DNA from: an uncultured Polaribacter sp.
GTDB lineage: Bacteria; Bacteroidota; Bacteroidia; Flavobacteriales; Flavobacteriaceae
DNA length: 64,000 bases
NCBI GenBank assembly: GCA_938084845.1
Contig: CALKEB010000023.1
Coordinates: 1 to 64,000, forward strand
Direction of reading: 5' to 3'
This document shows positions 9,202 through 17,227 of this stretch, one piece after another. The notes under the pieces were generated by a model. It made no database searches and was not told where the DNA came from. It saw only the letters and a list, made by a program, of their open reading frames with translations. The stretch's first letter is position 1. Every line of letters starts with the position of its first letter. Position numbers and translations under genes: made by a program.

Positions 9202-10488
9202 ATGTCAGAAATAGCAAAACTTCAAGTAGGAGATCAATCGTATGAATTTCCTTTAATAAAGGGAACAGAAAATGAACTTGCCATTAATATTAAAACGTTA
9301 AGAGGGGCAACAAATGGAGTAATTACAATTGATCCTGGTTTTAAGAATACAGGATCTTGTGAAAGTGCTATCACTTTTTTAGATGGTGAAAAAGGTATTT
9401 TAAGATTTAGAGGGTATTCTATAGAAGAGCTTGCTGAAAAAGCAAATTTTTTAGAAGTTGCCTATGCATTAATATTTGGTAATTTACCAACGTCTGAACA
9501 ATTAGAAAAGTTTCATTCAGATATAAAGGCTAAATCTGTAGTTGATGATGACGTAAAAAAAATTATAGATGCTTTTCCTAAGACAGCACATCCAATGGGT
9601 ATTTTATCTTCCCTTACAAGTGCTTTGACTGCATTTAATCCTTCTTCCGTAAATGTAGAGTCTGAAGAAGAAGTGTATAACGCAATTGTTAAAATTATGG
9701 GTAAATTCCCTGTTTTAGTTGCATGGACAATGCGAAAAAAACAAGGATTACCTTTAAATTACGGATCTAATTCTTTAGGATATATAGAGAACGTTATGAA
9801 AATGATGTTTGAACAGCCTAATGAAAATTATGAGATAAATACTATAGTAAAAAATGCCTTAGATAAACTATTAATTCTACATGCAGATCACGAACAAAAT
9901 TGCTCTACTTCTACGGTAAGAATTGTAGGTTCTTCTCATGCAGGATTATTCGCGTCATTATCTGCAGGAATTTCTGCACTTTGGGGACCATTACATGGTG
10001 GAGCAAATCAAGCAGTACTAGAAATGTTAGAGGCTATTAAAGAAGATGGAGGAGATACAAAAAAGTACATGGCTAAAGCTAAAGATAAAAACGATCCTTT
10101 TAGGTTAATGGGATTTGGACATAGAGTGTATAAGAACTTTGATCCTAGAGCTAAAATCATAAAAAAAGCTGCAGACGAAGTCTTAAATAGTTTAGGTGTA
10201 GATGATCCAATTTTAGAAATTGCGAAAGGATTGGAAAGAGAGGCGTTAAGTGATCCTTATTTTGTAGATAGAAAGTTATACCCTAACGTAGATTTTTATT
10301 CTGGAATAATTTATAGAGCTATGGGTATTCCTGTAGAAATGTTTACAGTAATGTTTGCTTTAGGCCGTTTACCTGGATGGATTGCACAGTGGAAAGAAAT
10401 GAGATTTAAAAAAGAGCCAATAGGTAGACCACGTCAAATCTATACAGGAGAAAATGAAAGACCTTTTACTCCTATTCAAAAAAGATAA
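9202..10488 (+). CDS. gltA: Citrate synthase
   Basis: A 428-residue type II-like citrate synthase that condenses acetyl-CoA and oxaloacetate to citrate in the TCA cycle. The catalytic triad is visible: His265 (LHGGANQAV), His307 (GFGHRVYKN) and Asp364 (VDFYSGI). The N-terminal region has FKNTGSCESAITFLDG, the beta domain of hexameric Gram-negative type enzymes, which are often NADH-sensitive. It has its own promoter and terminator, so it is likely a single-gene transcript. Confidence 0.96.
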   Translation: MSEIAKLQVGDQSYEFPLIKGTENELAINIKTLRGATNGVITIDPGFKNTGSCESAITFLDGEKGILRFRGYSIEELAEKANFLEVAYALIFGNLPTSEQLEKFHSDIKAKSVVDDDVKKIIDAFPKTAHPMGILSSLTSALTAFNPSSVNVESEEEVYNAIVKIMGKFPVLVAWTMRKKQGLPLNYGSNSLGYIENVMKMMFEQPNENYEINTIVKNALDKLLILHADHEQNCSTSTVRIVGSSHAGLFASLSAGISALWGPLHGGANQAVLEMLEAIKEDGGDTKKYMAKAKDKNDPFRLMGFGHRVYKNFDPRAKIIKKAADEVLNSLGVDDPILEIAKGLEREALSDPYFVDRKLYPNVDFYSGIIYRAMGIPVEMFTVMFALGRLPGWIAQWKEMRFKKEPIGRPRQIYTGENERPFTPIQKR

Positions 10489-10520
10489 TTAAAAATAATT
10501 TTTTTATATTTTAATTAAAG

Positions 10521-10546
10521 GCTTCATAAATTATGAAGCTTTTTTT
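10521..10546 (+). terminator. Terminator of gltA
   Basis: GCTTCATA (10521-10528) pairs with TATGAAGC (10532-10539) around a three-base loop, then seven T's. The next gene starts only 13 bases later with no separate promoter visible, so partial read-through from gltA is possible. Confidence 0.88.
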
Positions 10547-10558
10547 ATAATCAATAAA

Positions 10559-11473
10559 ATGCTAGATTTAAATATTACTAACGAAACTTCTAAGTTAAAG
10601 GCTGTAATTTTAGGAACAGCAAAAAGTGTTGGTGCTGTGCCTAAACCTGAAGACTGTTATGATCCAAAAAGTTTAGAACATGTAATGGCAGGTACTTATC
10701 CAAAAGAACAAGATATGGTTCAAGAAATGGAAGAGGTAGCTGCTGTTTTAAAAAAACACAATGTAGCTGTTTATAGGCCAGAAGTTATAGAAGATTATAA
10801 CCAAATATTCTCTAGAGATATCGCTTTTGTAATTGATGATAAATTGGTAAAAGCTAATATACTTCCAGATAGGGAGAAAGAATACCTCGCTATTCAACCT
10901 GTTTTAGATTTAATTGATTCAGAAAAAATAATTCAGCTTCCCAAAGAATGCCATGTGGAAGGTGGAGATGTAATGCCTTGGAATGATTATCTTTTTGTGG
11001 GGACTTACTCTGGTGATAATTATCCTGATTACATTACTGCAAGAACAAATTTAGCAGCAGTAAATGAATTGCAAAAGCAGTTTCCAAATAAAATTGTAAA
11101 ACCTTTTGAGCTCAGAAAATCGAACACGAATGCAAAAGAAAATGCTTTGCATTTGGATTGTTGTTTTCAACCAATAGGAAGAAACAAAGCAATAGTTCAT
11201 AAAAATGGATTTTTAATAGAGGATGAATATAATTGGTTAAAAAAATTCTTTGGTGAAGAAAATGTCTTTGAAATAACTAAAGAAGAAATGTACAACATGA
11301 ACAGTAATGTATTCTCTATTTCTGAAGATGTAGTGATATCTGAAGTAAATTTTAAAAGATTAAATACTTGGTTAAGAGAAAATGGTTTTACAGTTGAAGA
11401 AGTGCACTATTCAGAGATTGCCAAACAAGAAGGTCTGTTAAGGTGCTCTACAATGCCATTAATAAGGGCATAA
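10559..11473 (+). CDS. DDAH/amidinotransferase-family hydrolase
   Basis: A 304-residue protein of the guanidino-group-modifying (pentein) superfamily, which includes dimethylarginine dimethylaminohydrolase, arginine deiminase and amidinotransferases. Expected catalytic features: the acidic EGGD motif in ECHVEGGDVMPWNDYLF, the His in NALHLDCCF, and the nucleophilic Cys296 in LLRCSTMPL close to the C-terminus. The substrate cannot be fixed from sequence. It lies just after the gltA terminator and 64 bases before a second pentein-family gene, so a joint role in arginine, methylarginine or citrulline metabolism is plausible but inferred. Confidence 0.82.
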   Translation: MLDLNITNETSKLKAVILGTAKSVGAVPKPEDCYDPKSLEHVMAGTYPKEQDMVQEMEEVAAVLKKHNVAVYRPEVIEDYNQIFSRDIAFVIDDKLVKANILPDREKEYLAIQPVLDLIDSEKIIQLPKECHVEGGDVMPWNDYLFVGTYSGDNYPDYITARTNLAAVNELQKQFPNKIVKPFELRKSNTNAKENALHLDCCFQPIGRNKAIVHKNGFLIEDEYNWLKKFFGEENVFEITKEEMYNMNSNVFSISEDVVISEVNFKRLNTWLRENGFTVEEVHYSEIAKQEGLLRCSTMPLIRA

Positions 11474-11511
11474 AATAGTATACATATTTTATAAATTACA
11501 TTTTAAAGAAG

Positions 11512-11519
11512 TAATTTTG
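11512..11519 (+). promoter_or_regulatory. Promoter of ctlX-like gene (-7 element)
   Basis: TAATTTTG followed by CAG fits TAnnTTTGC, 18 bases before the ATG at 11538. No TTG at a suitable spacing is evident. It suggests the second pentein gene can be transcribed on its own. Confidence 0.5.
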
Positions 11520-11537
11520 CAGAATAATTAAGAACTT

Positions 11538-12470
11538 ATGCAACAAACTACGAATTCAATATTGATGGTTCGTCCCGTAAACTTTAGGATGAATGAACAA
11601 ACTGCTGTTAATAATTACTATCAAGAGGCATTACACATAAAGAATACAGAAATTAACAAAAAAGCGCAACTTGAATTTGATAATTATGTAGCAAAACTTA
11701 GGCGTTTTGGAATCCAGGTTATTACAATAGAAGATAGCTTAGAAAATGATACACCAGACTCGATTTTCCCTAATAATTGGATTTCATTTCATGAAAATGG
11801 GACAGTAGCTATCTATCCGATGTTTGCAGAAAATAGAAGGCTAGAGCGAAGAGAAGATATACTCCTAAAGGTAGAAGAAAAAGGTTTTGTAATTCATGAT
11901 ATTATAGACTATACAGTTGCAGAAGAACAACATGTTTTTCTAGAAGGTACAGGTAGTATGATTTTGGATAGGAAAAATAGAAAAGCCTACTGTGCGCTAT
12001 CTCCTAGAGCCAATGAAGAATTATTTATAGAATTTTGCGAAGACTTAGAATATACTCCTGTAATTTTTAATGCATATCAAACCGTTAATGGAAAAAGAGA
12101 AGCTATATATCATACCAATGTAATGATGTGTGTTGCGGAAACATTTGCCATTGTATGTTTGTCATGTATAGATGATAAAAAAGAAAGAAAACAAGTATTG
12201 AAATCTTTAAAAGAAGATAAAAAACAAGTGATCGAGATTTCTGAAGAGCAAGTTGCCAATTTTGCAGGAAATATGTTACAAGTTAGAGGATTACAAGATA
12301 CTCGTTTTTTAATTATGAGTCAGTCAGCTTTCGAGGTCTTAAGAAAAGATCAGGTGCAAAAGATAGAAAACCATTGTGAAATAATTTCTAGTCCTTTAAC
12401 TACAATTGAGACTTGTGGTGGAGGTAGTGCTAGATGTATGATGGCAGAAATATTTTTACCAAAAAAGTAA
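11538..12470 (+). CDS. ctlX: CtlX-like citrulline/arginine hydrolase (pentein family)
   Basis: A 310-residue pentein-superfamily protein resembling the CtlX group (arginine-deiminase-related; in Francisella a citrulline ureidase). N-terminal MVRPVNFRMNEQTAVNN, the conserved DSIFPNNWISFH block, an LEGTGSM acidic motif, a histidine in IYHTNVMM and the probable nucleophile Cys300 in GGGSARCMMAE near the C-terminus. prsW-like follows after three bases, probably in the same transcript. Gene symbol is by family resemblance; activity on citrulline is not proven. Confidence 0.8.
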   Translation: MQQTTNSILMVRPVNFRMNEQTAVNNYYQEALHIKNTEINKKAQLEFDNYVAKLRRFGIQVITIEDSLENDTPDSIFPNNWISFHENGTVAIYPMFAENRRLERREDILLKVEEKGFVIHDIIDYTVAEEQHVFLEGTGSMILDRKNRKAYCALSPRANEELFIEFCEDLEYTPVIFNAYQTVNGKREAIYHTNVMMCVAETFAIVCLSCIDDKKERKQVLKSLKEDKKQVIEISEEQVANFAGNMLQVRGLQDTRFLIMSQSAFEVLRKDQVQKIENHCEIISSPLTTIETCGGGSARCMMAEIFLPKK

Positions 12471-12473
12471 ATT

Positions 12474-13148
12474 ATGTCTCTGTTGTTTATTGCATTAGCA
12501 CCTGTTATTGTTATACTAATCTATATCTATATAAAAGATAAGTATGAAAAAGAACCTTTAAGTTTCTTATTCGAAAATTTTATATTAGGAGCTATTGTAA
12601 GTATTGTTGTAACTTTAGTTTTAGGGTATTTTATTCAAAGGTTATTTCCAATTACGAATAAAGAAAGTATAATTCAGCAATTTATAAAAGCTTTTTTTAT
12701 AGTTGGTTTTGTAGAAGAATTTTCCAAATACATTATTGTTAGATATCATGCGCAAAAGAATGCTGAGTTTAATGAGCCTTTTGATGGTATTGTTTATGCT
12801 TTAGTAGTCTCTATGGGTTTTGCTGCACTAGAGAATATAATATATGTGTACCAATATGGGTTTACAACAGGATTAACTAGAGCATTTACAGCAATACCTG
12901 CACATGCAACATTTGGAATATTAATGGGGTACTTTATGGGTAAAGCTAAATTTTCTAAAAACAATGTAAAGTATAATTTGTTAGGCTTATTGGTAGCGAC
13001 AGTGTTTCATGGTGCATATGATTTTTTTCTTTTTCTAGACTTTTTACCTGGTATAGCAATTGGAGCATTTATTTCTTTACTAATTGGTGTTCTATTATCT
13101 AAAAAAGCGATAACAAAACACCAAGATATTTCACAATTTAAAACGTAA
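12474..13148 (+). CDS. PrsW-family intramembrane metalloprotease
   Basis: A 224-residue integral membrane protein with about seven or eight hydrophobic segments. It carries the PrsW (CPBP-like) motifs: Glu81-Glu82-xx-Lys85 (EEFSK), Glu120-Asn121 (FAALEN), His144 (AHATFG) and His179-xxx-Asp183 (FHGAYD). B. subtilis PrsW makes the site-1 cut of the anti-sigma factor RsiW; a target here is unknown. It starts 3 bases after the ctlX-like stop. The gene converges on pafA with only 13 bases between stops and no terminator visible. Confidence 0.85.
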   Translation: MSLLFIALAPVIVILIYIYIKDKYEKEPLSFLFENFILGAIVSIVVTLVLGYFIQRLFPITNKESIIQQFIKAFFIVGFVEEFSKYIIVRYHAQKNAEFNEPFDGIVYALVVSMGFAALENIIYVYQYGFTTGLTRAFTAIPAHATFGILMGYFMGKAKFSKNNVKYNLLGLLVATVFHGAYDFFLFLDFLPGIAIGAFISLLIGVLLSKKAITKHQDISQFKT

Positions 13149-13161
13149 TGCTAACAGAATT

Positions 13162-14811
13162 TTAATCATGTATTTCAGTAACTAAAGCCTCTTCAATAAC
13201 TCTTCCAGTCGATGAGTTCGGGGCTTCAATCCTTAATAAATTTGATATTGTTGGTGCAATATCTATAATTTCATATCGTTTTCTAGAGACTCCTTTTTTA
13301 ATCCCTTTACCATAAAAAATTATGGGTATATGAGTGTCGTAAGAGTATCCTGTACCATGAGATGTACCTGTTTTACCTCTAGTTAAAGTAGCAGGATAAG
13401 GAATTAACAATACATCTCCAGAGAGTTTCTGATTATATCCATTTTGCAATGAATTCATTAGCCCTTTAGCGAATGAAGTAGTTTGCAACGTTTTTGCAGT
13501 AACCGATTTATATATTCCATCAAGATTTTCTAATTCACTTACAACTCTTTCAGCAACTTGATCTTTAGTAAAATTTAATGCTTCTATTTTCTCTTTGTTT
13601 AAAAATATCTGATAATTAGAAACGTTTTCTAGTAATTCTGTAGAATTAAAATATTTTTGAGTGATTGCTTTAATTGAATTTTCAAGTTCTTTTGTATTAA
13701 AGTATTGCGCAGGTATTTTTAAAGATTGTAAATATGAGGGTACATGCACTGCAGCATGATCTGCTGTTAAAAACACTGTATAATTGTCTTTACCCACATT
13801 TTTGTCTAAAAAAGTAAGAAAATCAGCAATATCTCTATCTAATTTTAAATACGTATCTTCTATTTCAACAGAGGCAGGTCCAAACTGGTGTCCAATATAA
13901 TCAGTAGAGGAGAAGCTTACGGCTAAAAAATCTGTATGTTCAGAAGTTCCTAATTTTTCTCCTAAAATTGCAGCTTTTGTAAAGTCTATGGTATACGTAT
14001 TTCCTTCAGGGATATTTTTTAAGAGGCTATAATTACCGTTTTTACTTCTTAATTTGGGAATATTATGTGGAAATATTGGAGCAACTTCGCCTTTAAATAA
14101 TCCTTCAAATTTATTATTATCAGTAATACTTTTTGTGTAAGATGCTAACGGAAATAATGTTTCCCAGGGTTTTGATAAATAGTCATCTGCTTTTCCTGAG
14201 GAATTAAACTTATTAACCCAATCTGGTAAACTATTCATATAGTAAGAGCTAGTAATGAATTTACCTTCTTTTCCTCCATCAAACCAATATGCACCATTAG
14301 CTGAATGACCGGCTGGTAAAATAGCAGATCTATCTTTAATTGCAATTCCAATTGATTTTCCTTTAGAGTTTTGATGTAGTTTAAGTTGATCAGCAAGTGT
14401 TGAAGTAAACATTCTTTTAGGAGATTTTTTTCCTGAGGTCCCTGAATTCCCTACAGTTTTAAAATCAGCATCATCAACACAGTAAATCGTTTCTTTTAAA
14501 AACTTATCATACCAATTGTTAGAAATAATTCCATGATTATTAGGTGTTGTTCCAGTATAAATAGAAGCATGTCCAACTGCAGTATATGTTGGTATTAAAT
14601 TGTAATGTGCATTTTCTAAAGAAAATCCATTTTTTAAAAGTCTTTTAAAACCATTTTCTGAATATCGATCTGAATATCGTGTCAAATAATCATACCTCAT
14701 TTGGTCTATAACTAAACCAATAACCAACTTAGGTGCTGTTTTTTCTGTTTCATTACTGGTAAAACTTAAACACAAAACTGCGATACCTAGATACAATACT
14801 ACTTTTTTCAT
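13162..14811 (-). CDS. pafA: PafA-type alkaline phosphatase (secreted)
   Basis: A secreted metallophosphatase resembling the Flavobacterium/Elizabethkingia PafA enzymes that release phosphate from organic monoesters, often in a calcium-independent, phosphate-insensitive way. I place the start at the ATG at 14811 (opening MKKVVLYLGIAVLCLSF, a signal peptide); the frame is open for eight more codons to 14835, but a TATTTTTG promoter element overlaps that upstream ATG. Motifs: metal ligands in LVIDQMRYD, nucleophile Thr in IPTYTAVGHASIYTG (Thr77 from this start, by analogy), KDR in AIKDRSAILPAGH (matching the Lys/Arg pair of PafA), TADHAAV and SHGTGYSYDTHIPI. Marine phosphorus scavenging is the likely role. 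Confidence 0.9.
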   Translation of the reverse strand: MKKVVLYLGIAVLCLSFTSNETEKTAPKLVIGLVIDQMRYDYLTRYSDRYSENGFKRLLKNGFSLENAHYNLIPTYTAVGHASIYTGTTPNNHGIISNNWYDKFLKETIYCVDDADFKTVGNSGTSGKKSPKRMFTSTLADQLKLHQNSKGKSIGIAIKDRSAILPAGHSANGAYWFDGGKEGKFITSSYYMNSLPDWVNKFNSSGKADDYLSKPWETLFPLASYTKSITDNNKFEGLFKGEVAPIFPHNIPKLRSKNGNYSLLKNIPEGNTYTIDFTKAAILGEKLGTSEHTDFLAVSFSSTDYIGHQFGPASVEIEDTYLKLDRDIADFLTFLDKNVGKDNYTVFLTADHAAVHVPSYLQSLKIPAQYFNTKELENSIKAITQKYFNSTELLENVSNYQIFLNKEKIEALNFTKDQVAERVVSELENLDGIYKSVTAKTLQTTSFAKGLMNSLQNGYNQKLSGDVLLIPYPATLTRGKTGTSHGTGYSYDTHIPIIFYGKGIKKGVSRKRYEIIDIAPTISNLLRIEAPNSSTGRVIEEALVTEIHD

Positions 14812-14832
14812 GGGTTTTAATTTTTTAGATTC

Positions 14833-14840
14833 CAAAAATA
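14833..14840 (-). promoter_or_regulatory. pafA promoter (-7 element)
   Basis: On the minus strand, TATTTTTG at 14840-14833 matches TAnnTTTG. It overlaps the first possible ATG of the pafA frame (14835), which argues that translation begins at the downstream ATG at 14811. Confidence 0.45.
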
Positions 14841-14915
14841 ATTATTTTTTATTTTGAATATAAGATTTTGATATTGTCTTAATGTTATTTCTTAATTTAG
14901 CTTAAAATTTAATCT

Positions 14916-15656
14916 ATGAATTACATAGAACATATTGGTAAATATTATCTAATGCTCAAGCAGGTTTTTAGAAAACCGCAAAAAAAAAGAGTGTTTTATG
15001 ATGCTTTATTAAGAGAAATAGAAGAATTAGGTTTAAAGTCTATTGGAATTATTTTATTTATATCATTCTTTATTGGTGGTGTTATTGCGCTTCAAACTGC
15101 TTTAAATTTAGACAGTCCTTTTATACCTGAATCTCTTATTGGTTTTGCCGCAAAACGATCTATAATATTAGAGTTTGCACCTACATTTTGTTCTATTATA
15201 TTGGCTGGTAAGGTTGGTTCTTACATTACATCTAGTATTGGAACAATGAGAGTTACCGAGCAAATAGATGCATTAGAGGTTATGGGAATCAATTCTTTAA
15301 ACCATCTTGTATTACCAAAGGTAATTGCTACTGTAACGTTTTATCCATTTTTAATTACTTTAGGTATGGTTTTAGGAATGTTTGGGGGTTGGTTAGCTGG
15401 TGTTTTATCTGGTTTGTTTAGTGGAATTAGTTATATAGAGGGTTTACAAACAGATTTTAACCCTTTTTTAATTACTTATGCACTTATTAAAACATTAGTA
15501 TTTGCTTTTTTAATTGCCACGGTTCCCTCTTACCATGGCTATTATGTAAAAGGAGGTTCTATAGCCGTAGGAAAAGCAAGTACTCAATCAGTTGTATGGA
15601 CAACTATATTAATTGTGATTACAAACTATCTGTTAACTCAAATGCTACTTACGTAA
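14916..15656 (+). CDS. mlaE: MlaE-family ABC transporter permease
   Basis: A 246-residue inner-membrane permease of the MlaE (ttg2B/DUF140) family with about five membrane segments; conserved blocks include LFISFFIGGVIALQ, LEFAPTFCSIILAGKVGS and RVTEQIDALEVMGIN. MlaE pairs with MlaF in a transporter that moves phospholipids between the inner and outer membranes. The ATPase gene starts immediately after the stop codon (no spacer). The substrate-binding MlaD (MCE) gene, usually next, is not in this window; it must be elsewhere. Confidence 0.92.
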   Translation: MNYIEHIGKYYLMLKQVFRKPQKKRVFYDALLREIEELGLKSIGIILFISFFIGGVIALQTALNLDSPFIPESLIGFAAKRSIILEFAPTFCSIILAGKVGSYITSSIGTMRVTEQIDALEVMGINSLNHLVLPKVIATVTFYPFLITLGMVLGMFGGWLAGVLSGLFSGISYIEGLQTDFNPFLITYALIKTLVFAFLIATVPSYHGYYVKGGSIAVGKASTQSVVWTTILIVITNYLLTQMLLT

Positions 15657-16424
15657 ATGATAGAAGTTAAAAATTTAAGGAAAGGATTTAGAGGGGTAGA
15701 GGTATTAAAAGGAATTTCTACGACATTTCATCCTGGAAAAACAAATTTAATTATTGGGCAAAGTGGTGCAGGTAAAACAGTTTTTTTAAAATCATTAATA
15801 GGTTTACATGAACCAGAATCTGGAACTATAGCTTTCGATGGCAGATTAAACACAAAGTTTAGTGCAAAAGAAAAAAGGCAATGGAGACAAGAAGTTGGTA
15901 TGGTTTTTCAAGGAAGTGCTTTATTTGATTCTCAGACTGTTGAAGAAAATGTAATGTTTCCTTTAAAAATGTTTACCAATCAGACACAAGCAGAAATGCT
16001 AGCTCGGGTGAATTTTGTTTTAGATCGAGTAAATTTAAAAGACTCTAATCAAAGATTTCCTGCTGAGCTTTCTGGAGGAATGCAAAAAAGAGTTGCTATA
16101 GCAAGAGCTATAGTCATGAATCCAAAGTATTTATTTTGCGATGAGCCTAACTCAGGTTTAGATCCACAAACTGCTATTGTAATCGATAATTTAATTCAAG
16201 AAATTACAGAAGAGTATCAAATTACTACAGTAATAAATACACACGATATGAATTCTGTGATGGAAATTGGTGAAAAAATTATTTTTTTGAAAGATGGTAT
16301 AAAAGAGTGGGAAGGAAGTAGTGAAGAAATGTTTAAAACTGATAATGAAACAGTTGTAAGTTTCGTTTATTCCTCAAATTTATTTAAGAAAGTAAGGCAG
16401 TCTTATTTAAATGAAACAAAGTAG
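15657..16424 (+). CDS. mlaF: MlaF-family ABC transporter ATPase
   Basis: A 255-residue ABC ATPase with Walker A GQSGAGKT at about residues 34-41, signature LSGGMQKR, Walker B YLFCDEPNSGLD and switch His in VINTHD. It powers the MlaE permease immediately upstream (stop and start abut). The product is typical of the Mla/Ttg2A group. Unlike the E. coli mla operon, no mlaD, mlaC or mlaB follows: the next element is a tRNA gene with its own promoter. Confidence 0.92.
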   Translation: MIEVKNLRKGFRGVEVLKGISTTFHPGKTNLIIGQSGAGKTVFLKSLIGLHEPESGTIAFDGRLNTKFSAKEKRQWRQEVGMVFQGSALFDSQTVEENVMFPLKMFTNQTQAEMLARVNFVLDRVNLKDSNQRFPAELSGGMQKRVAIARAIVMNPKYLFCDEPNSGLDPQTAIVIDNLIQEITEEYQITTVINTHDMNSVMEIGEKIIFLKDGIKEWEGSSEEMFKTDNETVVSFVYSSNLFKKVRQSYLNETK

Positions 16425-16432
16425 TAATAACA

Positions 16433-16463
16433 TTTGTTTTTTGTAAAATAAGCTATATATTTG
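16433..16463 (+). promoter_or_regulatory. Promoter of tRNA-Lys
   Basis: TTTG at 16433-16436, 19 bases, then TATATTTG at 16456-16463 followed by CAC. This is a textbook Bacteroidetes -33/-7 pair. It overlaps the space just after the mlaF stop and is 22 bases upstream of the tRNA. Confidence 0.75.
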
Positions 16464-16485
16464 CACCCGCTTAAACGAAAAGAAT

Positions 16486-16558
16486 GACCTGGTAGCTCAG
16501 TTGGTAGAGCATCTCCCTTTTAAGGAGAGGGTCCTGGGTTCGAGCCCCAGCCCGGTCA
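16486..16558 (+). tRNA. tRNA-Lys (anticodon TTT)
   Basis: A 73-nucleotide cloverleaf: acceptor GACCTGG pairs with CCCGGTC (one G-T wobble), D-arm GCTC/GAGC, anticodon stem TCTCC/GGAGA with loop CTTTTAA (anticodon TTT at 16519-16521), and T-arm CTGGG TTCGAGC CCCAG. The discriminator base is A and the 3' CCA is not encoded. It is a lone tRNA with its own promoter and terminator. Confidence 0.97.
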
Positions 16559-16563
16559 CAAAA

Positions 16564-16592
16564 AACTCTGCAATTTATTGCAGAGTTTTTTT
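16564..16592 (+). terminator. Terminator of tRNA-Lys
   Basis: AACTCTGCAA (16564-16573) pairs perfectly with TTGCAGAGTT (16578-16587) around a four-base loop, followed by T's to 16592. It starts six bases after the tRNA. Confidence 0.92.
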
Positions 16593-16634
16593 ATGAACTC
16601 CTTTAATTTGAAGAAATAGTCTTATTTTTAAAAG

Positions 16635-17171
16635 ATGAAATTAATTTATATAAGTTTCTTAATTCACTTTTTTATGCAAACCACTCCATTATTAATAACT
16701 GATTTTTCCGAAAAGTCAAATTTAAAAGCATGGCAAATTGTAGATGATGTGGTTATGGGAGGTATGTCAAATGGAAATTTTACAATTAACGAAGAAGGAA
16801 ACGGATTTTTTTATGGAAATATATCTTTAAAAAACAACGGTGGCTTTTCTTCTGTAAGATGTGCAATTAATACCATAGAAATATTAAGATTTTCTAAGAT
16901 TGTAATAACTCTAAAAGGAGATGGGAAAATTTACCAACTACGAGTAAAAGATAATTTACAAAACTATTATTCCTACGTAAAAAAAATACAAACTTCTGGA
17001 GATTGGCAATCAGTAGAAATACCTTTTTCAGAGATGTATCCTGTTTTTAGAGGCAGAAAACTTAATAAAGCAAATTTGTCTACTAACACCTTAGCTCAAA
17101 TTTCTTTTTTATTTGGTAATAAAAAAGAAGAATCTTTTCAATTAGAGTTAAAAAATATTTACCTTAAATAA
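16635..17171 (+). CDS. CIA30-family protein
   Basis: A 178-residue protein with a CIA30 (NADH:ubiquinone oxidoreductase intermediate-associated protein 30) beta-sandwich fold, related to carbohydrate-binding-like domains. Family marks: ITDFSEKSNLKAWQIVDDVVMGGMSNG, then NNGGFSSVR, and ISFLFGNKKEESFQLELKNI at the end. The N-terminus may be a weak signal peptide (IYISFLIHFFMQTTP). Function in bacteria is unknown. It stands alone between the tRNA and a DUF389 gene. Confidence 0.8.
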   Translation: MKLIYISFLIHFFMQTTPLLITDFSEKSNLKAWQIVDDVVMGGMSNGNFTINEEGNGFFYGNISLKNNGGFSSVRCAINTIEILRFSKIVITLKGDGKIYQLRVKDNLQNYYSYVKKIQTSGDWQSVEIPFSEMYPVFRGRKLNKANLSTNTLAQISFLFGNKKEESFQLELKNIYLK

Positions 17172-17227
17172 TAGTTTATTTTCAGATACTTTTTTTTGTA
17201 TCTTTCCTAAGTATTTATAACAAATTA

